Notes: generated by a model not told the origin, from the letters alone. Numbered from the stretch's first letter, positions 1 through 9,405 are shown. The stretch is 64,000 bases of DNA from an uncultured Tidjanibacter sp. (GCA_947852905.1 CANTVF010000003.1:1-64000); one strand, 5' to 3'. Made by a program: numbers and translations.

Positions 1-165
1 TACGACAAAAAGAAGCCTAAAAATCCGAAGCAAAATCCGACTCTCAAGAAACATCGGACAGCGGCTCGAAACAGCCAAACGCACAGAGACGATCCTCAGA
101 ATAACACCGACGACACTCCGAACAACGGAAAACTGAGCCGAACGTTACGACAAAAAGAAGCCTAA
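1..165 (+). CDS. possible C-terminal end of a gene cut by the window edge
   Basis: Frame 1 is open from the first base to a TAA at 163-165, giving 54 residues that are very basic and rich in Lys, Pro, Asn and Gln (it begins YDKKKPKNPKQNPTLKKH). No domain can be recognised. The stretch ends inside a second copy of its own sequence: at 146 the same YDKKKPKNPKQ coding starts again, but in another frame. In that second copy the frame runs to a TGA at about 248-250. A single C present at about 201 in copy 2 and missing near 56 in copy 1 explains the frame difference. A duplicated and frameshifted gene tail is one reading; a non-coding repeat is the other. Confidence 0.35.
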   Translation, partial: YDKKKPKNPKQNPTLKKHRTAARNSQTHRDDPQNNTDDTPNNGKLSRTLRQKEA

Positions 166-248
166 AAATCCGAAGCAAAATCCGACTCTCAAGAAACATC
201 CGGACAGCGGCTCGAAACAGCCAAACGCACAGAGACGATCCTCAGAAT
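1..248. repeat. two-copy tandem direct repeat, 145-bp period
   Basis: Bases 1-102 and 146-248 are identical except for one inserted C in the second copy. The period is 145 bp, with a unique 43-nt stretch between copies. The near-perfect match implies a recent tandem duplication. The array may extend to the left of the window. Confidence 0.9.
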
Positions 249-615
249 GACTCCGACGCTACTCTGAACGGCTGAAAAAAATAACGACTTATCGGGTACG
301 GTAAAACATAATATTATCTAACGACAAAACGAAACGCACCAATAGTCTCAACCATCCTGTATGCCAAAAACCTCCCGTTGCACAGTCAAAACCGAATATT
401 CTATCTCGAAAAACTACCGACAACCGAATATCCGTCCGTAAACCAAACGCCCACTCCTACGTGACAACACGCCGTAATTTTATACTAAAGCGGTGTGCAG
501 CAACGGGCAATCCGCTACGTCTCTATCGTGTTTCTGACTAAGTCATTTACTTCAGCCACACCTGTCGTCCTCTCACTCACGGCATTGCATTTCACCCGTT
601 CTTACACACCTTAAA
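249..615. other. intergenic region without a recognised gene
   Basis: No open reading frame with family resemblance is seen here. The sequence is A/C-rich on the + strand and shows no clear promoter or RNA gene. Confidence 0.5.
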
Positions 616-651
616 GGGATTGTGCCAAACTCGACGTTTTGACACAACCCC
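616..651 (-). terminator. probable terminator of the alpha/beta hydrolase gene
   Basis: An imperfect inverted repeat (GGG.TTGTG.CAAA against TTTG.CACAA.CCC) lies 23 nt past the hydrolase stop codon. On the - strand it is followed by a short TTTAA. The weak T-tract keeps confidence moderate. Confidence 0.5.
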
Positions 652-673
652 TTCACATCATACCTCCCTATTT

Positions 674-2044
674 CTACTTCCAGAGGCCACGTATCCACTC
701 AGCCATATCCTCCATAACCTGCGGAGAAACCGTCTCCTCTATTTCGACATACTCGGTCGGCAATCCCGTACCGGCATGTTGGAACAAATGGTTCAGATCG
801 GGATAAATCACGGTCGTCAGCGGCGTTCCCTCGCGCACCTTACCTTCAAGCGGCACTACGCTTACCGAAGCCGGTACCTGCAAATCCTTTTCACCGACTA
901 TGGCAAGAATCGGACACCCGATGCGCCCTATATCGACCGTCGGATCGTAACGTTGCAAAGAAATGATCTCCGGCGACAACGCTCCCTTTATCGCCTCCCT
1001 GCACTGTGCCACGGCTTGTGCGTCGCCGCGAAGATACGACGGCATCATATCGAGCGTAAGCGAATCGAGATTTTCCATTACATATTCCGGAGAATCGGCA
1101 TCTACCATATCGTTTATCCGCTTTACGAGCATTTCATTCTGACGGTAAGTCTCTTCCGTTCCGCCAAAGGCTTCATTCAGCAATCGCCGCTGCTCGCTCA
1201 ACGCATCGTACCCCAATACCGTAGGACCGGCCATGGATACGATGAACGCGACATCGTCACGACTGCCGGCTATCATGTAAACCAACAATCCGCCCTCGCT
1301 ATGCCCTATCAATCCTACGCGACTGCCGTCTATATCGTCCCGTGAAAACAGATATTCCAAGGCACTCTCGGCATCGGTCGCGAAATCCTGTATGGAAGCC
1401 GAAGCGTAATCGCCGCCGGAGCCGCCAACCCCACGGTCATCGTAACGCAGGACGGCTATACCCCGCCGCGTAAGGTAATCCGCAAGTACGAGAAAAGGCT
1501 TATGTCCCATAAGCTCCTCGTCACGATTCTGGGCGCCGCTGCCGGATATAAGCACCGCTGCCGGGAAAGGCCCGTCGCCCTGCGGCAACGTAAGAGTCCC
1601 TGCCAGAGCTATACCTGCCGCCTCGTTCTCGAAGACAACTTCCTCCGCGCGGTACGGATAGGGCGGTTGCGGAGTCTGCGGACGGTTGCGTGTTATCGCA
1701 TCGCGAGAGAATTCGAGCGGTGCGGAAAATCCGCCCTGACTGAACGTACCCTCAAGCCTGTCACCCACGAGACGCCCTTCGTATTTCATGCCGAGTGCGG
1801 AAGCCGTAACCACCAGCTTGCCGTCCGAAAACGTCGTCGACGAGGTCGGCAACCCTTTCGCCCCCTGATCGGGACTATCCATAACGGTGACATATCCGTC
1901 GCCACTGTGCGAAATATGAAACACCATGGTCAGTTTCGACATATTGACGTCGAGTTTCCCGTACCAGTCTCCGGTTATATTCTGAGCCGTACCCAGACAT
2001 AACGAACATGCGACCGCCAACGCGGCCAAAAACATTTTTTTCAT
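674..2044 (-). CDS. secreted alpha/beta hydrolase with N-terminal beta domain
   Basis: 456 aa. An N-terminal signal peptide (MKKMFLAALAVACSLCLGTAQ) predicts export to the periplasm. Residues of about 25-115 (from ITGDWYGKL) form a small beta-rich domain often fused in front of such hydrolases. From about residue 130 comes an alpha/beta hydrolase: oxyanion region ISGSGAQNRDEE, YDDRGVGGSGG, nucleophile elbow GHSEGG at about residue 250, a likely acid in GEKDLQVP at about 386 and a likely catalytic His in DLNHLFQH at about 416. The triad is therefore complete. This family (dienelactone hydrolase or acyl-peptidase-like esterases) acts on unknown small esters or peptides, so no substrate is claimed. 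The gene stands alone and is divergent from the patatin gene. Confidence 0.85.
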   Translation of the reverse strand: MKKMFLAALAVACSLCLGTAQNITGDWYGKLDVNMSKLTMVFHISHSGDGYVTVMDSPDQGAKGLPTSSTTFSDGKLVVTASALGMKYEGRLVGDRLEGTFSQGGFSAPLEFSRDAITRNRPQTPQPPYPYRAEEVVFENEAAGIALAGTLTLPQGDGPFPAAVLISGSGAQNRDEELMGHKPFLVLADYLTRRGIAVLRYDDRGVGGSGGDYASASIQDFATDAESALEYLFSRDDIDGSRVGLIGHSEGGLLVYMIAGSRDDVAFIVSMAGPTVLGYDALSEQRRLLNEAFGGTEETYRQNEMLVKRINDMVDADSPEYVMENLDSLTLDMMPSYLRGDAQAVAQCREAIKGALSPEIISLQRYDPTVDIGRIGCPILAIVGEKDLQVPASVSVVPLEGKVREGTPLTTVIYPDLNHLFQHAGTGLPTEYVEIEETVSPQVMEDMAEWIRGLWK

Positions 2045-2306
2045 AGATTCCTACATTTTACCGACAGGAATATAACAATGCGTAACGGAAAGTCGCTCGA
2101 TACATTCCCGATCTTATATCGTGCAATTTACTAATTTTAGCGTTCCGAAAGCCCTCGGACTATTGTTTTTGCATACGTTACGGAGAAACTCGCGATAGCG
2201 ATATGGAAAATCCGCGCAAAAACACTATCTTTATAAACTTCGTCAGCCGCACCGACACGATTGCAACTCAGGCATTGCCGCAGACACTCCATAAAAAACG
2301 ACAAAT

Positions 2307-3158
2307 ATGCAGGAAATAACAACGACAGAACACTACCGTACCGGCTTCGCTCTCAGCGGAGGTTTCATCAAAGGTTTCGCCCACCTCGGCGCGCTTCAGG
2401 CGCTCGCCGAACGCGGCATACGTCCCGACATAATATCCGGAGTAAGCATCGGCGCCGTAGCCGGAGCATTCATAGCGGACGGCTGGAAACCGGTCGAAAT
2501 ACTCGATCTGTTCATGAGCAAGGAGTTCGGCAGTTTCACGGGCTTCACTCGGTCGCGAGGCGGAATCATGCATCTGGACAACTTCTTCGATTTCCTCGAA
2601 GAATCCATATCGGCAAAACGTATCGAAGATCTGAAACTTCCGCTGATAGTCACCGCCACGGACCTCAACCGCGGAGTAAGCGTACATTTCCGTGAAGGAG
2701 AACTGGCTCCGCGCATAGCGGCATCGTGCTGCGTACCCGGCCTGTTCACTCCCATAGCCATAGACGGCGCCCAATATGTGGACGGCGGGGTACTTATGAA
2801 TCTGCCGGTATCCAACCTGCGCAGAATATGCGACAAGGTCATAGCCGTCAACCTGAGCCACATAGAACCGGAAAAAGTACAACGCCGCAGCATCATCAGC
2901 GTCCTGATGAGGGCCTATCACCTCATGTCGCACTGCAACGTGATATACGACCGCAACTCGGCCGACATACTGATCGAACCGATGCATCTGGACGAATACG
3001 GAAATACTCAATTCGACAAAGGACGCGAGATTTTCGAAATAGGATACAATGCCGCCTCCGCGATTCTGGACATCGTCTGCGACATAGTATTTCCGGACTC
3101 GCAGCCCGGCCCCGAAACAGCGACTACCCCCGCCGTGTCCGCCGAAGTACAACGGTAG
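2307..3158 (+). CDS. patatin-like phospholipase (RssA type)
   Basis: 283 aa. It carries the patatin signature in order: glycine-rich oxyanion loop ALSGGFIKGFAHLGAL (about residues 9-24), nucleophile GVSIG (Ser at about 47) and catalytic Asp in VDGG (about 158). The Ser-Asp dyad is intact, so lipid acyl hydrolase activity is expected. No signal peptide is seen, so it is probably cytoplasmic or membrane-associated. Substrate is unknown. The next gene starts 124 nt downstream on the same strand, with no clear terminator between them, so co-transcription with the P5C dehydrogenase is possible but not shown. Confidence 0.88.
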   Translation: MQEITTTEHYRTGFALSGGFIKGFAHLGALQALAERGIRPDIISGVSIGAVAGAFIADGWKPVEILDLFMSKEFGSFTGFTRSRGGIMHLDNFFDFLEESISAKRIEDLKLPLIVTATDLNRGVSVHFREGELAPRIAASCCVPGLFTPIAIDGAQYVDGGVLMNLPVSNLRRICDKVIAVNLSHIEPEKVQRRSIISVLMRAYHLMSHCNVIYDRNSADILIEPMHLDEYGNTQFDKGREIFEIGYNAASAILDIVCDIVFPDSQPGPETATTPAVSAEVQR

Positions 3159-3281
3159 TAGTTCTGCCGCAAGACGAATTCCGAAATAATCGGCCATCTT
3201 CCACCATACCAGAAGACAATGCGCCAACAGCTCACCGTTTTCCGCACAGATAACGATACAAACCTTTAAAACGCTATAATT

Positions 3282-4913
3282 ATGAACAATGCCGTATTCA
3301 CATTCCGCAAACCGGCCAATGAGCCGGTCAAGTCATACGCTCCCGGCACGCAAGACAAGGCCGAACTTAAAGACGCGCTCCGCCGACTCGCCGGCGAAGA
3401 ATGGGACATACCGTTGATAATAGGCGGCAAGGAAATACGTACGGGCAATACAGGGAAAGTCGTGATGCCGCACGACCACCGCCACGTATTGGCCACTTAC
3501 CACAAAGCGGGCGAACGAGAAGTGCGCATGGCCATCGACGCAGCCATGCAGGCACGCCGCGAATGGGCGGCATTGCCGTGGACGGAACGTGCCTCGGTAC
3601 TGCAACGGGCGGCCGAACTCATCTCCACCAAATACCGTTATCTGGTAAACGCCTCGGTTATGCTGGGGCAAAGCAAGAATCCCTATCAGGCCGAAATTGA
3701 CGCGCCCTGCGAACTCGTGGATTTCCTGCGCTTCAACAACTACTTCGCAGGCGGCATATACTCCGACCAGCCCTACTCCGATACGGGCGTCATCAACCGC
3801 ATGGAGTACCGTCCGCTGGAAGGCTTCGTATTCGCACTCACGCCGTTCAACTTCACGGCGATAGCCTCGAATCTGAATATGTCGCCGGTACTCATGGGCA
3901 ACACCACGGTGTGGAAACCGTCCTCCACGGCCATTCACTCCAACTATCTAATAATGAAAATATTCCAAGAGGCCGGACTGCCCGACGGCGTGATCAACTT
4001 CGTGCCCGGACAGGGCAGTATGATGGGTGGTATCATAACCTCCAGCCCCGACCTCGGCGGTTTTCACTTCACCGGCTCGACGGCCACCTTCAACACCCTC
4101 TGGGGACAGATCGGTGCCAACATATCCCGCTACCGTTCTTATCCCAAGATAGTAGGCGAAACAGGCGGCAAGGATTTCATTTTCGTACATCCCTCCTCGC
4201 CTACCCTCGAAGCCTCGGTGGCCATAGTGCGCGGAGCATTCGAATATCAGGGACAGAAATGTTCGGCCGCTTCGCGCGCATACATACCGCGTTCGCTATG
4301 GAGTAAAATGAAAGACGAAATAGGCGACATGCTGAAAGATATACACATGGGCGACGTCCGCGACTTCACCAACATGATAAACGCCGTCATCGACGAGACG
4401 TCCTTCGACAACATCATGTCGTACATAGAATACGCTCGCAACTCGCCCCATGCCGAAATAATATTCGGCGGCAAAGGCGACAAGAGCGTCGGTTACTATA
4501 TCGAGCCGACCGTAATACTAACCACCGACCCGCATTTCAAGACCATGACGGAAGAGATATTCGGCCCTGTCATAACCGTTTTCGTCTATGATGACGACCG
4601 GTTCGAACAAATGCTGACGGAATGCGACTCCTCATCGCCCTACGCACTGACCGGCTCCATATTCGCCACTGACCGTTACGCCATACAGACGGCACTCGCC
4701 GCCCTGCGTTATTCGGCAGGCAACTTCTACATAAACGATAAACCAACCGGCGCCGTAGTATCCCAACAACCATTCGGAGGCTCGCGCGCATCAGGCACCA
4801 ACGACAAGGCAGGCAGCGCCCTCAATCTCCTGAGATGGACGAGCGCACGTGCCGTAAAGGAGACGCTCGTTCCCCCGACCGATTACGGATACCCGTTCCT
4901 CGGCGAAAAATGA
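3282..4913 (+). CDS. pruA: L-glutamate gamma-semialdehyde (1-pyrroline-5-carboxylate) dehydrogenase
   Basis: 543 aa, the usual length of stand-alone P5C dehydrogenases of the ALDH4 type. It oxidises glutamate semialdehyde to glutamate with NAD+, the second step of proline degradation. Visible landmarks: VGETGGKDF with the general-base Glu at about residue 293, GQKCSAASRAY with the catalytic Cys at about 327, and EEIFGPVITV for cofactor binding. The long N-terminal extension (PANEPVKSYAPGT) and the family-specific sequence NYFAGGIYSDQP separate it from generic aldehyde dehydrogenases. It is not fused to proline dehydrogenase. No proline dehydrogenase gene lies in the window. Confidence 0.93.
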   Translation: MNNAVFTFRKPANEPVKSYAPGTQDKAELKDALRRLAGEEWDIPLIIGGKEIRTGNTGKVVMPHDHRHVLATYHKAGEREVRMAIDAAMQARREWAALPWTERASVLQRAAELISTKYRYLVNASVMLGQSKNPYQAEIDAPCELVDFLRFNNYFAGGIYSDQPYSDTGVINRMEYRPLEGFVFALTPFNFTAIASNLNMSPVLMGNTTVWKPSSTAIHSNYLIMKIFQEAGLPDGVINFVPGQGSMMGGIITSSPDLGGFHFTGSTATFNTLWGQIGANISRYRSYPKIVGETGGKDFIFVHPSSPTLEASVAIVRGAFEYQGQKCSAASRAYIPRSLWSKMKDEIGDMLKDIHMGDVRDFTNMINAVIDETSFDNIMSYIEYARNSPHAEIIFGGKGDKSVGYYIEPTVILTTDPHFKTMTEEIFGPVITVFVYDDDRFEQMLTECDSSSPYALTGSIFATDRYAIQTALAALRYSAGNFYINDKPTGAVVSQQPFGGSRASGTNDKAGSALNLLRWTSARAVKETLVPPTDYGYPFLGEK

Positions 4914-4945
4914 CACTTTCCAGCTACGGTGACAGATATACTACT

Positions 4946-4983
4946 CGCCACGGGCAGCCTACCAAAAGAGGCTGCCCGTGGCG
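4946..4983. terminator. perfect 15-bp hairpin between convergent genes
   Basis: Arms 4946-4960 and 4969-4983 are perfectly complementary with an 8-nt loop (ACCAAAAG). It lies 33 nt after the pruA stop codon. There is no T-tract on either side. Its place between convergent genes suggests a transcript end or a 3' stabilising hairpin. Confidence 0.6.
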
Positions 4984-5308
4984 TATCCACACTTTACGGA
5001 CATCCGTCGAAATAACGCCATACATACGCCATACATACGCCACATCCCGTCCGACGCACCGACAAGCCGGAAACAATCACAGAAACCAGTAGTCCGCATC
5101 GATCTGCCCCGGGAGTCTTCCGACTGACTCTGGACAGCATCCCCCCCGCATCGACACAGGCCAAGGTAAACGACATCGAAAATACGGTCACGACAGTCAT
5201 CACCCTCTCATCCAACAGCCAAGCTCCATGCCACTGACGCCGTCATTCGCAAACACAATCCCATAGCCTCACCGCAACGGCACATGCACAGTCTTAGCTG
5301 CAAAATAC
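4984..5308. other. intergenic region, nothing recognised
   Basis: Spacer between pruA and the convergent lipoprotein gene. No coding potential, RNA gene or repeat is visible apart from the terminators at each side. Confidence 0.5.
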
Positions 5309-5342
5309 AAAAAACGGCGACCTCGCATTCCGCAAGACCGCC
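5309..5342 (-). terminator. intrinsic terminator of the small lipoprotein gene
   Basis: Read on the - strand, a G/C-rich stem (GGCG..CTTGC / GCGAG..CGCC, arms within 5316-5342) is followed by GTTTTTTG. It starts 34 nt after the stop codon. Confidence 0.75.
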
Positions 5343-5375
5343 ATATTTCAACAACAGCTGAAAACAAGTTTCCCG

Positions 5376-6068
5376 TCACTTTCCCGCTACAAGCGTACAA
5401 CTCTTTATATCCTTGTACGTCACGATCCAATAATCCGCATCGTAACCGCTGCGGCTTACCAACATCGTCGCCGAAGCGACGTCTACACCGTTTATATAAT
5501 CCCTGTCGGCAAGTTCAGACACGTCACCTTTGGTAATCAGCAAATAACGCTCGTTAAGAAAATCATCCAACTGAGCGGTCTTGTCCCTCGCTACGGTTAT
5601 TCCTGTGGCAATCAGGCGGTTGTTACTATCGAACTCATACGTTTTCAAAGAGTTCACGCTCGACTCCACATCATACGAAATCACATTGCCTTCCACCTTG
5701 TCGGGAAATCCCATGATTTTGGAAACTTCTTCTTTGCTCATTCCCCATTCTACCTTTTCGATAGGCTCGTCATACAAATCATAACGGCCATCCACCACGA
5801 CGTTAACTACTGCGTTATTGGCGATAACCCTCGTCGTTCCGATTCTATGTCCGGATATTTTCCCCTTATCGACCGTAGCAACGAACTCGTTCTCGCTACG
5901 CCACACAACTCCGTTAGGATCACCCGAAGTCACGTACAACTGCTGCGAGTCTCCGGCTTTCAACTTGACGGCATATTTGTCAAGCGTTATATTGTTATAA
6001 CTCACCTCCTTCTTGCACCCTGTAAGGGCTACGAGAACCACCGCAACGGTAAAAAGTATTTTCTTCAT
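5376..6068 (-). CDS. lipoprotein with Ig-like domain and BamE/SmpA-like domain
   Basis: 230 aa. The signal peptide ends in a lipobox (LTGC, Cys18), so it should be lipidated. Residues of about 25-92 look like a bacterial Ig-like (BIG2) domain: LDKYAVKLKAGDSQQL, VVWRSENEFVATVDKGKISGHRIGTTRVIA. Residues of about 104-150 carry the sequence EKVEWGMSKEEVSKIMGFPDKV, which resembles the small BamE/SmpA-OmlA fold. The C-terminal 70 residues are unassigned. No partner gene is adjacent and function is unknown. It has its own terminator and lies between a convergent pruA and a divergent MFS exporter. Confidence 0.75.
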   Translation of the reverse strand: MKKILFTVAVVLVALTGCKKEVSYNNITLDKYAVKLKAGDSQQLYVTSGDPNGVVWRSENEFVATVDKGKISGHRIGTTRVIANNAVVNVVVDGRYDLYDEPIEKVEWGMSKEEVSKIMGFPDKVEGNVISYDVESSVNSLKTYEFDSNNRLIATGITVARDKTAQLDDFLNERYLLITKGDVSELADRDYINGVDVASATMLVSRSGYDADYWIVTYKDIKSCTLVAGK

Positions 6069-6302
6069 AATATATTTTCCCTTTAGTTTCCGATAAATGT
6101 CCTACGGTACGCAAACCGACCGCTTTCGGATAAGACGCACCCGACCGCAGATTTGTTGCACTGTACCGCAAGTTATTTTTACAAATTTACGTTTTTTCGC
6201 GGACAATCGGCAACAACCTATCGAATAACATGGTATTGTAAGCACACGCACAAAAAAACCGTCAAATCGTTACCGGCCGATACGCTTTTTCTCAGTTATC
6301 CG

Positions 6303-6310
6303 TACTTTTG
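6303..6310 (+). promoter_or_regulatory. Bacteroidota -7 box for the MFS gene
   Basis: TACTTTTG matches TAnnTTTG exactly. No good -33 TTTG is seen about 20 nt upstream. Transcription would start near 6316, which places the upstream ATG-less frame extension outside the mRNA and favours the start codon at 6353. Confidence 0.55.
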
Positions 6311-6352
6311 CATTCCGAAAAAAATGTCCTTACGACAGCAACTACATTTCAT

Positions 6353-7585
6353 ATGGCCACACACACCACGAGCATAACCCACGTAGGAATGGTGAAAGAC
6401 AAACGCGACACAATACTGTCCGTATGCGTCTTTCTTTCGGGATTCTCATGTTTCGCCCAGTTATACTATTTCCAGCCGCTATTACCAGATCTGGCCTCTT
6501 CGTTCGGCCTCTCGGCGAGCCTCAGCAGTCTGGCCGTCTCATTCTCCACGCTCGGCATGGTGGCCGGCCTGATAACCATGATGTTTCTGGCCGACGCCCT
6601 CGACCGCAAACGGCTCATCGGCGCAGCCCTGCTGTCCTCGGCGTTGATCTCCACGCTCTGTTCGTTCGCCACGTCGTTCGCACTGCTCGTAGCCCTTTGT
6701 ACCGTCAAAGGTTTCCTGCTATCCGGCGCGACCTCGGTATCCATGGCATACATAGCCGAGGAGGTGCAATCGCGACGCCGAAGCCAGATCATGGGTCTGT
6801 ACATAGCCGGCAACGCCATAGGGGGTATGTGCGGACGCGTCATAGCCTCATTCATAAGCGCAGCTACATCGTGGCGCGTGGCCTCGATAGTGATAGGAGC
6901 CGTGTGCGCCCTGTTCGCCGCGGCTTTCCTTTTCTACAGCCCCCACTCCACGCAATCGCGGATAGCCGTATCGGATCTCCGCGCCACGGTACGTGCCAAC
7001 CTGTCGCTTATAACATCCAAACGCCTCATTCCGTTCTACCTTACCGGAGGCATGATGCTGGGAATATTCGTAAGCCTCTATAACTATCTGGGTTTCTTCC
7101 TCGCAGAGCCGCCGTTCGACTTCAGCCCGGCATACATACATTACATATTCCTGCTCTATATTTTCGGAGTGTTCGGCTCGGTATTCACGGCATACCTCAC
7201 GCAACGTTTCAACCGTTATGCGGTACAACGCACCGTGGTACTCGCCTGCATTCCGGCTCTGCTGTTGCTGTTCATCCCCACCATGCCAACGGTCACGCTC
7301 GGCGTAGGCGTTTTCACGTTCGGTTTCTTCGTCGTGCATGTCATATGCAACCGCGTAATAAGCGACTACGGACGCGACAAGAAATCCGCAGCATTGTCAA
7401 TGTATCTGTTATGCTACTATCTCGGCTCCAGCTTCTTGGGTTGGGGAACGGGAATAATCCTCGACCACTCCACATGGCAGTGGTTCATAGCCGGTCTGAT
7501 CGGGCTCACCGTAGTGTTATTCGGCATAGTATACATCGGAACGACACGCCTGCAAAAAGAGGAGGCGCGCACCGGACAACGATAA
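6353..7585 (+). CDS. MFS transporter, drug/arabinose-efflux (YnfM-like) type
   Basis: 410 aa from the ATG at 6353; an in-frame ATG at 6389 is an alternative. An upstream frame extension to 6308 overlaps the -7 promoter box and is rejected. About twelve hydrophobic segments are visible. After TM1 (FLSGFSCFAQLYYFQPLLPDL) the loop between TM2 and TM3 has the MFS motif A relic ADALDRKRLIG. The sequence FAQLYYFQPLLPDLA is typical of YnfM/YdhP-like exporters in the inner membrane. The substrate cannot be told from sequence. No regulator is adjacent. Confidence 0.85.
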   Translation: MATHTTSITHVGMVKDKRDTILSVCVFLSGFSCFAQLYYFQPLLPDLASSFGLSASLSSLAVSFSTLGMVAGLITMMFLADALDRKRLIGAALLSSALISTLCSFATSFALLVALCTVKGFLLSGATSVSMAYIAEEVQSRRRSQIMGLYIAGNAIGGMCGRVIASFISAATSWRVASIVIGAVCALFAAAFLFYSPHSTQSRIAVSDLRATVRANLSLITSKRLIPFYLTGGMMLGIFVSLYNYLGFFLAEPPFDFSPAYIHYIFLLYIFGVFGSVFTAYLTQRFNRYAVQRTVVLACIPALLLLFIPTMPTVTLGVGVFTFGFFVVHVICNRVISDYGRDKKSAALSMYLLCYYLGSSFLGWGTGIILDHSTWQWFIAGLIGLTVVLFGIVYIGTTRLQKEEARTGQR

Positions 7586-7778
7586 AAACAATCCGACCGA
7601 CCGTCCAAGGCCGGACATCAGCGACCCGATAACGGAATGCCGCAACCATAACGGCATCACGATCCGTGTACGGACTTCAAACACGGACAGAGAACGGGAC
7701 AGCCTACCTTCCCGGCAATAGAGTCCAAACCATACCCGCCGCCACATTCCGGACATTCTTTCCTCCCGACATACAGAA

Positions 7779-7808
7779 AGCCGGATACCTCGTGCGAGAT
7801 ACCCGGCT
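7779..7808 (-). terminator. terminator of rpsU
   Basis: Arms 7779-7792 and 7795-7808 form a 14-bp stem with one mismatch and a 2-nt gap. On the - strand it is followed by TTTC. It lies 22 nt past the rpsU stop and may also end the convergent MFS transcript. Confidence 0.7.
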
Positions 7809-7830
7809 CATATCGAGAATCGTCTATATA

Positions 7831-8025
7831 CTACTCCTCCTCGTTGCGGTGAAGCTGCTCCACGTATATAGCGTGCATCATCTTCTCGCGTTTAACGATA
7901 GAAGGTTTGGTGAAATACTGACGACGGCGGAGTTCCTTGAGAACGCCGGTCCTTTCGTATTTGCGTTTGAATTTCTTGAGAGCTCTTTCGATATTTTCGC
8001 CCTCTTTGATAGGCATGATAATCAT
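7831..8025 (-). CDS. rpsU: 30S ribosomal protein bS21
   Basis: 64 aa, the normal size for Bacteroidota bS21. The family core GENIERALKKFKRKYERTGV, followed by LRRRQYFTKPSIVKR, is plain. bS21 binds near the 3' end of 16S rRNA on the 30S platform; in Bacteroidota it takes part in hiding the anti-Shine-Dalgarno sequence, which fits the poor Shine-Dalgarno sites seen in this window. The start MIIMPIKEGEN was chosen; the second Met (residue 4) is also possible. Confidence 0.93.
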   Translation of the reverse strand: MIIMPIKEGENIERALKKFKRKYERTGVLKELRRRQYFTKPSIVKREKMMHAIYVEQLHRNEEE

Positions 8026-8071
8026 AATCTTATACTTTTAAATTTTGTAATTGAAATTCGGTTGTCATTAA

Positions 8072-8090
8072 GCGCCGCATACAGTGGCGC
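8072..8090. other. small hairpin between the HhH gene and rpsU
   Basis: GCGCC and GGCGC flank a 9-nt loop in the 105-nt spacer. It could be a weak terminator or a leader hairpin of rpsU; no T-tract follows. Confidence 0.35.
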
Positions 8091-8130
8091 GTGAAATAAA
8101 TAATCTGTATTTCAGTTTCGCAGCCCCGCA

Positions 8131-9342
8131 TCACAAGGAAGTCGCAGGACTGAAATGAAGATACGGGGCCAGTTTTTCGGCCTCTTCCCTCGTCAACGTA
8201 TTGTCTTCGATCATATCTTCAATAGTACTCCAACCTCCTTTCAATTGCCTGTTGCGCAATATTCTCCGTAACAGTTTAGCACTGATGTACGGATGCTGCG
8301 CGACAGTGTTAGGGACTGCAAAGTTAATATCAATTTTCCGAATTGCGCAACTGTCGGCAAAAATTTGTCCTTTCATCATTTCCCAATTACGCTCGGTAAC
8401 CACATCCAGTTCCGCCACCTGCGCCACGTCGCAATATCCTCCGAGCCGCTGCCGGTATTCCACTATCGCAGCTGCCGTCGCCGGACCTATGCCGCGTACA
8501 GACGTCAGTTCCGCAGAATCGGCGCTGTTTATATCCACCTTATGACCGTTCCTCCCGCTCCGAACGCCGACAAAGGAGGTTTCTATCACGATTCTATCCT
8601 TCAGGCGTGCGAACATCTGCGGACTCACGGCATACGATTCGGCAAACTGGTCGGCCGTACGGAATCCGCCGAGCGCATTGCGGAAATTGATTATGGTCCT
8701 CGCCTGACGCGCTGAAAATCCGAGCGACACGAATCCCGCCTCGTCCAACGTATTCGGATCGAACGTACCTTCGTTCAAGGTCTCCTCTCCGCCGACAGCA
8801 CCGTCCGCTCCCTCTGGCTCATACACCGCATGCGACGCATCACGTCCGCCTGCGCCGACTCTCCTATCCTGCGTAGCCGCAAGCGCCGTCCGCGGTTTCA
8901 AAGCGAACTCGTCACCGATGCGGATAAAGGGTTTCAAAGCAGCATAGGCCGAATCGGTAATCCCGTAACACGCGGCGAAATCTTCGGGAATACGGAACAC
9001 TTTGCCGGCAGTCCGGTATTTTATTATTCCCGCAGCCGTTTTGGGCACAATCCCCAGAAGCCGCAACTCCTCGTAAGTCACCGTATTGGGATCGAAACAG
9101 AAGAGCTCCGCCACGGTCGCATCTCCCGAACTGCCGTTATCGGCCGCAAGACTTTCCCGCTCCGCCGTCATTCTATCGGCCAACATCTCCGCCTCAGGCG
9201 AAATACGAGTCCGGAACATGGCCGCCACGAGCCATACCATAAGCGCGACCAAAGGCAACAACAGCAACACGGCACGCCGTTCGCGCACCGTAAACCACCG
9301 CCTTACGCGGTCGCCGTCACCGTATTTATCCTTATTTCGCAT
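8131..9342 (-). CDS. membrane-anchored protein with four helix-hairpin-helix modules (ComEA-like)
   Basis: 403 aa. After a basic N-terminus, residues of about 27-45 (AVLLLLPLVALMVWLVAAMF) form one membrane segment. Four helix-hairpin-helix modules follow, at about 73-135 (FDPNTVTYEELRLLGI), 194-252 (FDPNTLDEAGFVSLGF), 268-328 (VDINSADSAELTSVRGIGPATAAAI) and 338-398 (YISAKLLRRILRNRQLKGG). The third has the classic GIGPATA hairpin of ComEA DNA-binding domains; the others lack the full G-h-G. Such proteins bind double-stranded DNA, and ComEA acts in DNA uptake, but no competence genes lie nearby, so that role is only a suggestion. The start is set by the basic segment before the membrane helix. 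Confidence 0.8.
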   Translation of the reverse strand: MRNKDKYGDGDRVRRWFTVRERRAVLLLLPLVALMVWLVAAMFRTRISPEAEMLADRMTAERESLAADNGSSGDATVAELFCFDPNTVTYEELRLLGIVPKTAAGIIKYRTAGKVFRIPEDFAACYGITDSAYAALKPFIRIGDEFALKPRTALAATQDRRVGAGGRDASHAVYEPEGADGAVGGEETLNEGTFDPNTLDEAGFVSLGFSARQARTIINFRNALGGFRTADQFAESYAVSPQMFARLKDRIVIETSFVGVRSGRNGHKVDINSADSAELTSVRGIGPATAAAIVEYRQRLGGYCDVAQVAELDVVTERNWEMMKGQIFADSCAIRKIDINFAVPNTVAQHPYISAKLLRRILRNRQLKGGWSTIEDMIEDNTLTREEAEKLAPYLHFSPATSL

Positions 9343-9405
9343 ATTTTAACCTAAATATCCGCGCGAAACTCACACCTCCCAGTCCGAACGGCCGGGCGAC
9401 CGTCT

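Noticed and set aside
1..250. CRISPR array at the left edge
   Set aside because: Only two copies of about 102 nt with a 43-nt gap; repeats are far too long and no other array or cas gene is present.
620..1345. 241-codon open frame on the + strand
   Set aside because: Antisense to the alpha/beta hydrolase, which has a complete catalytic triad and a signal peptide.
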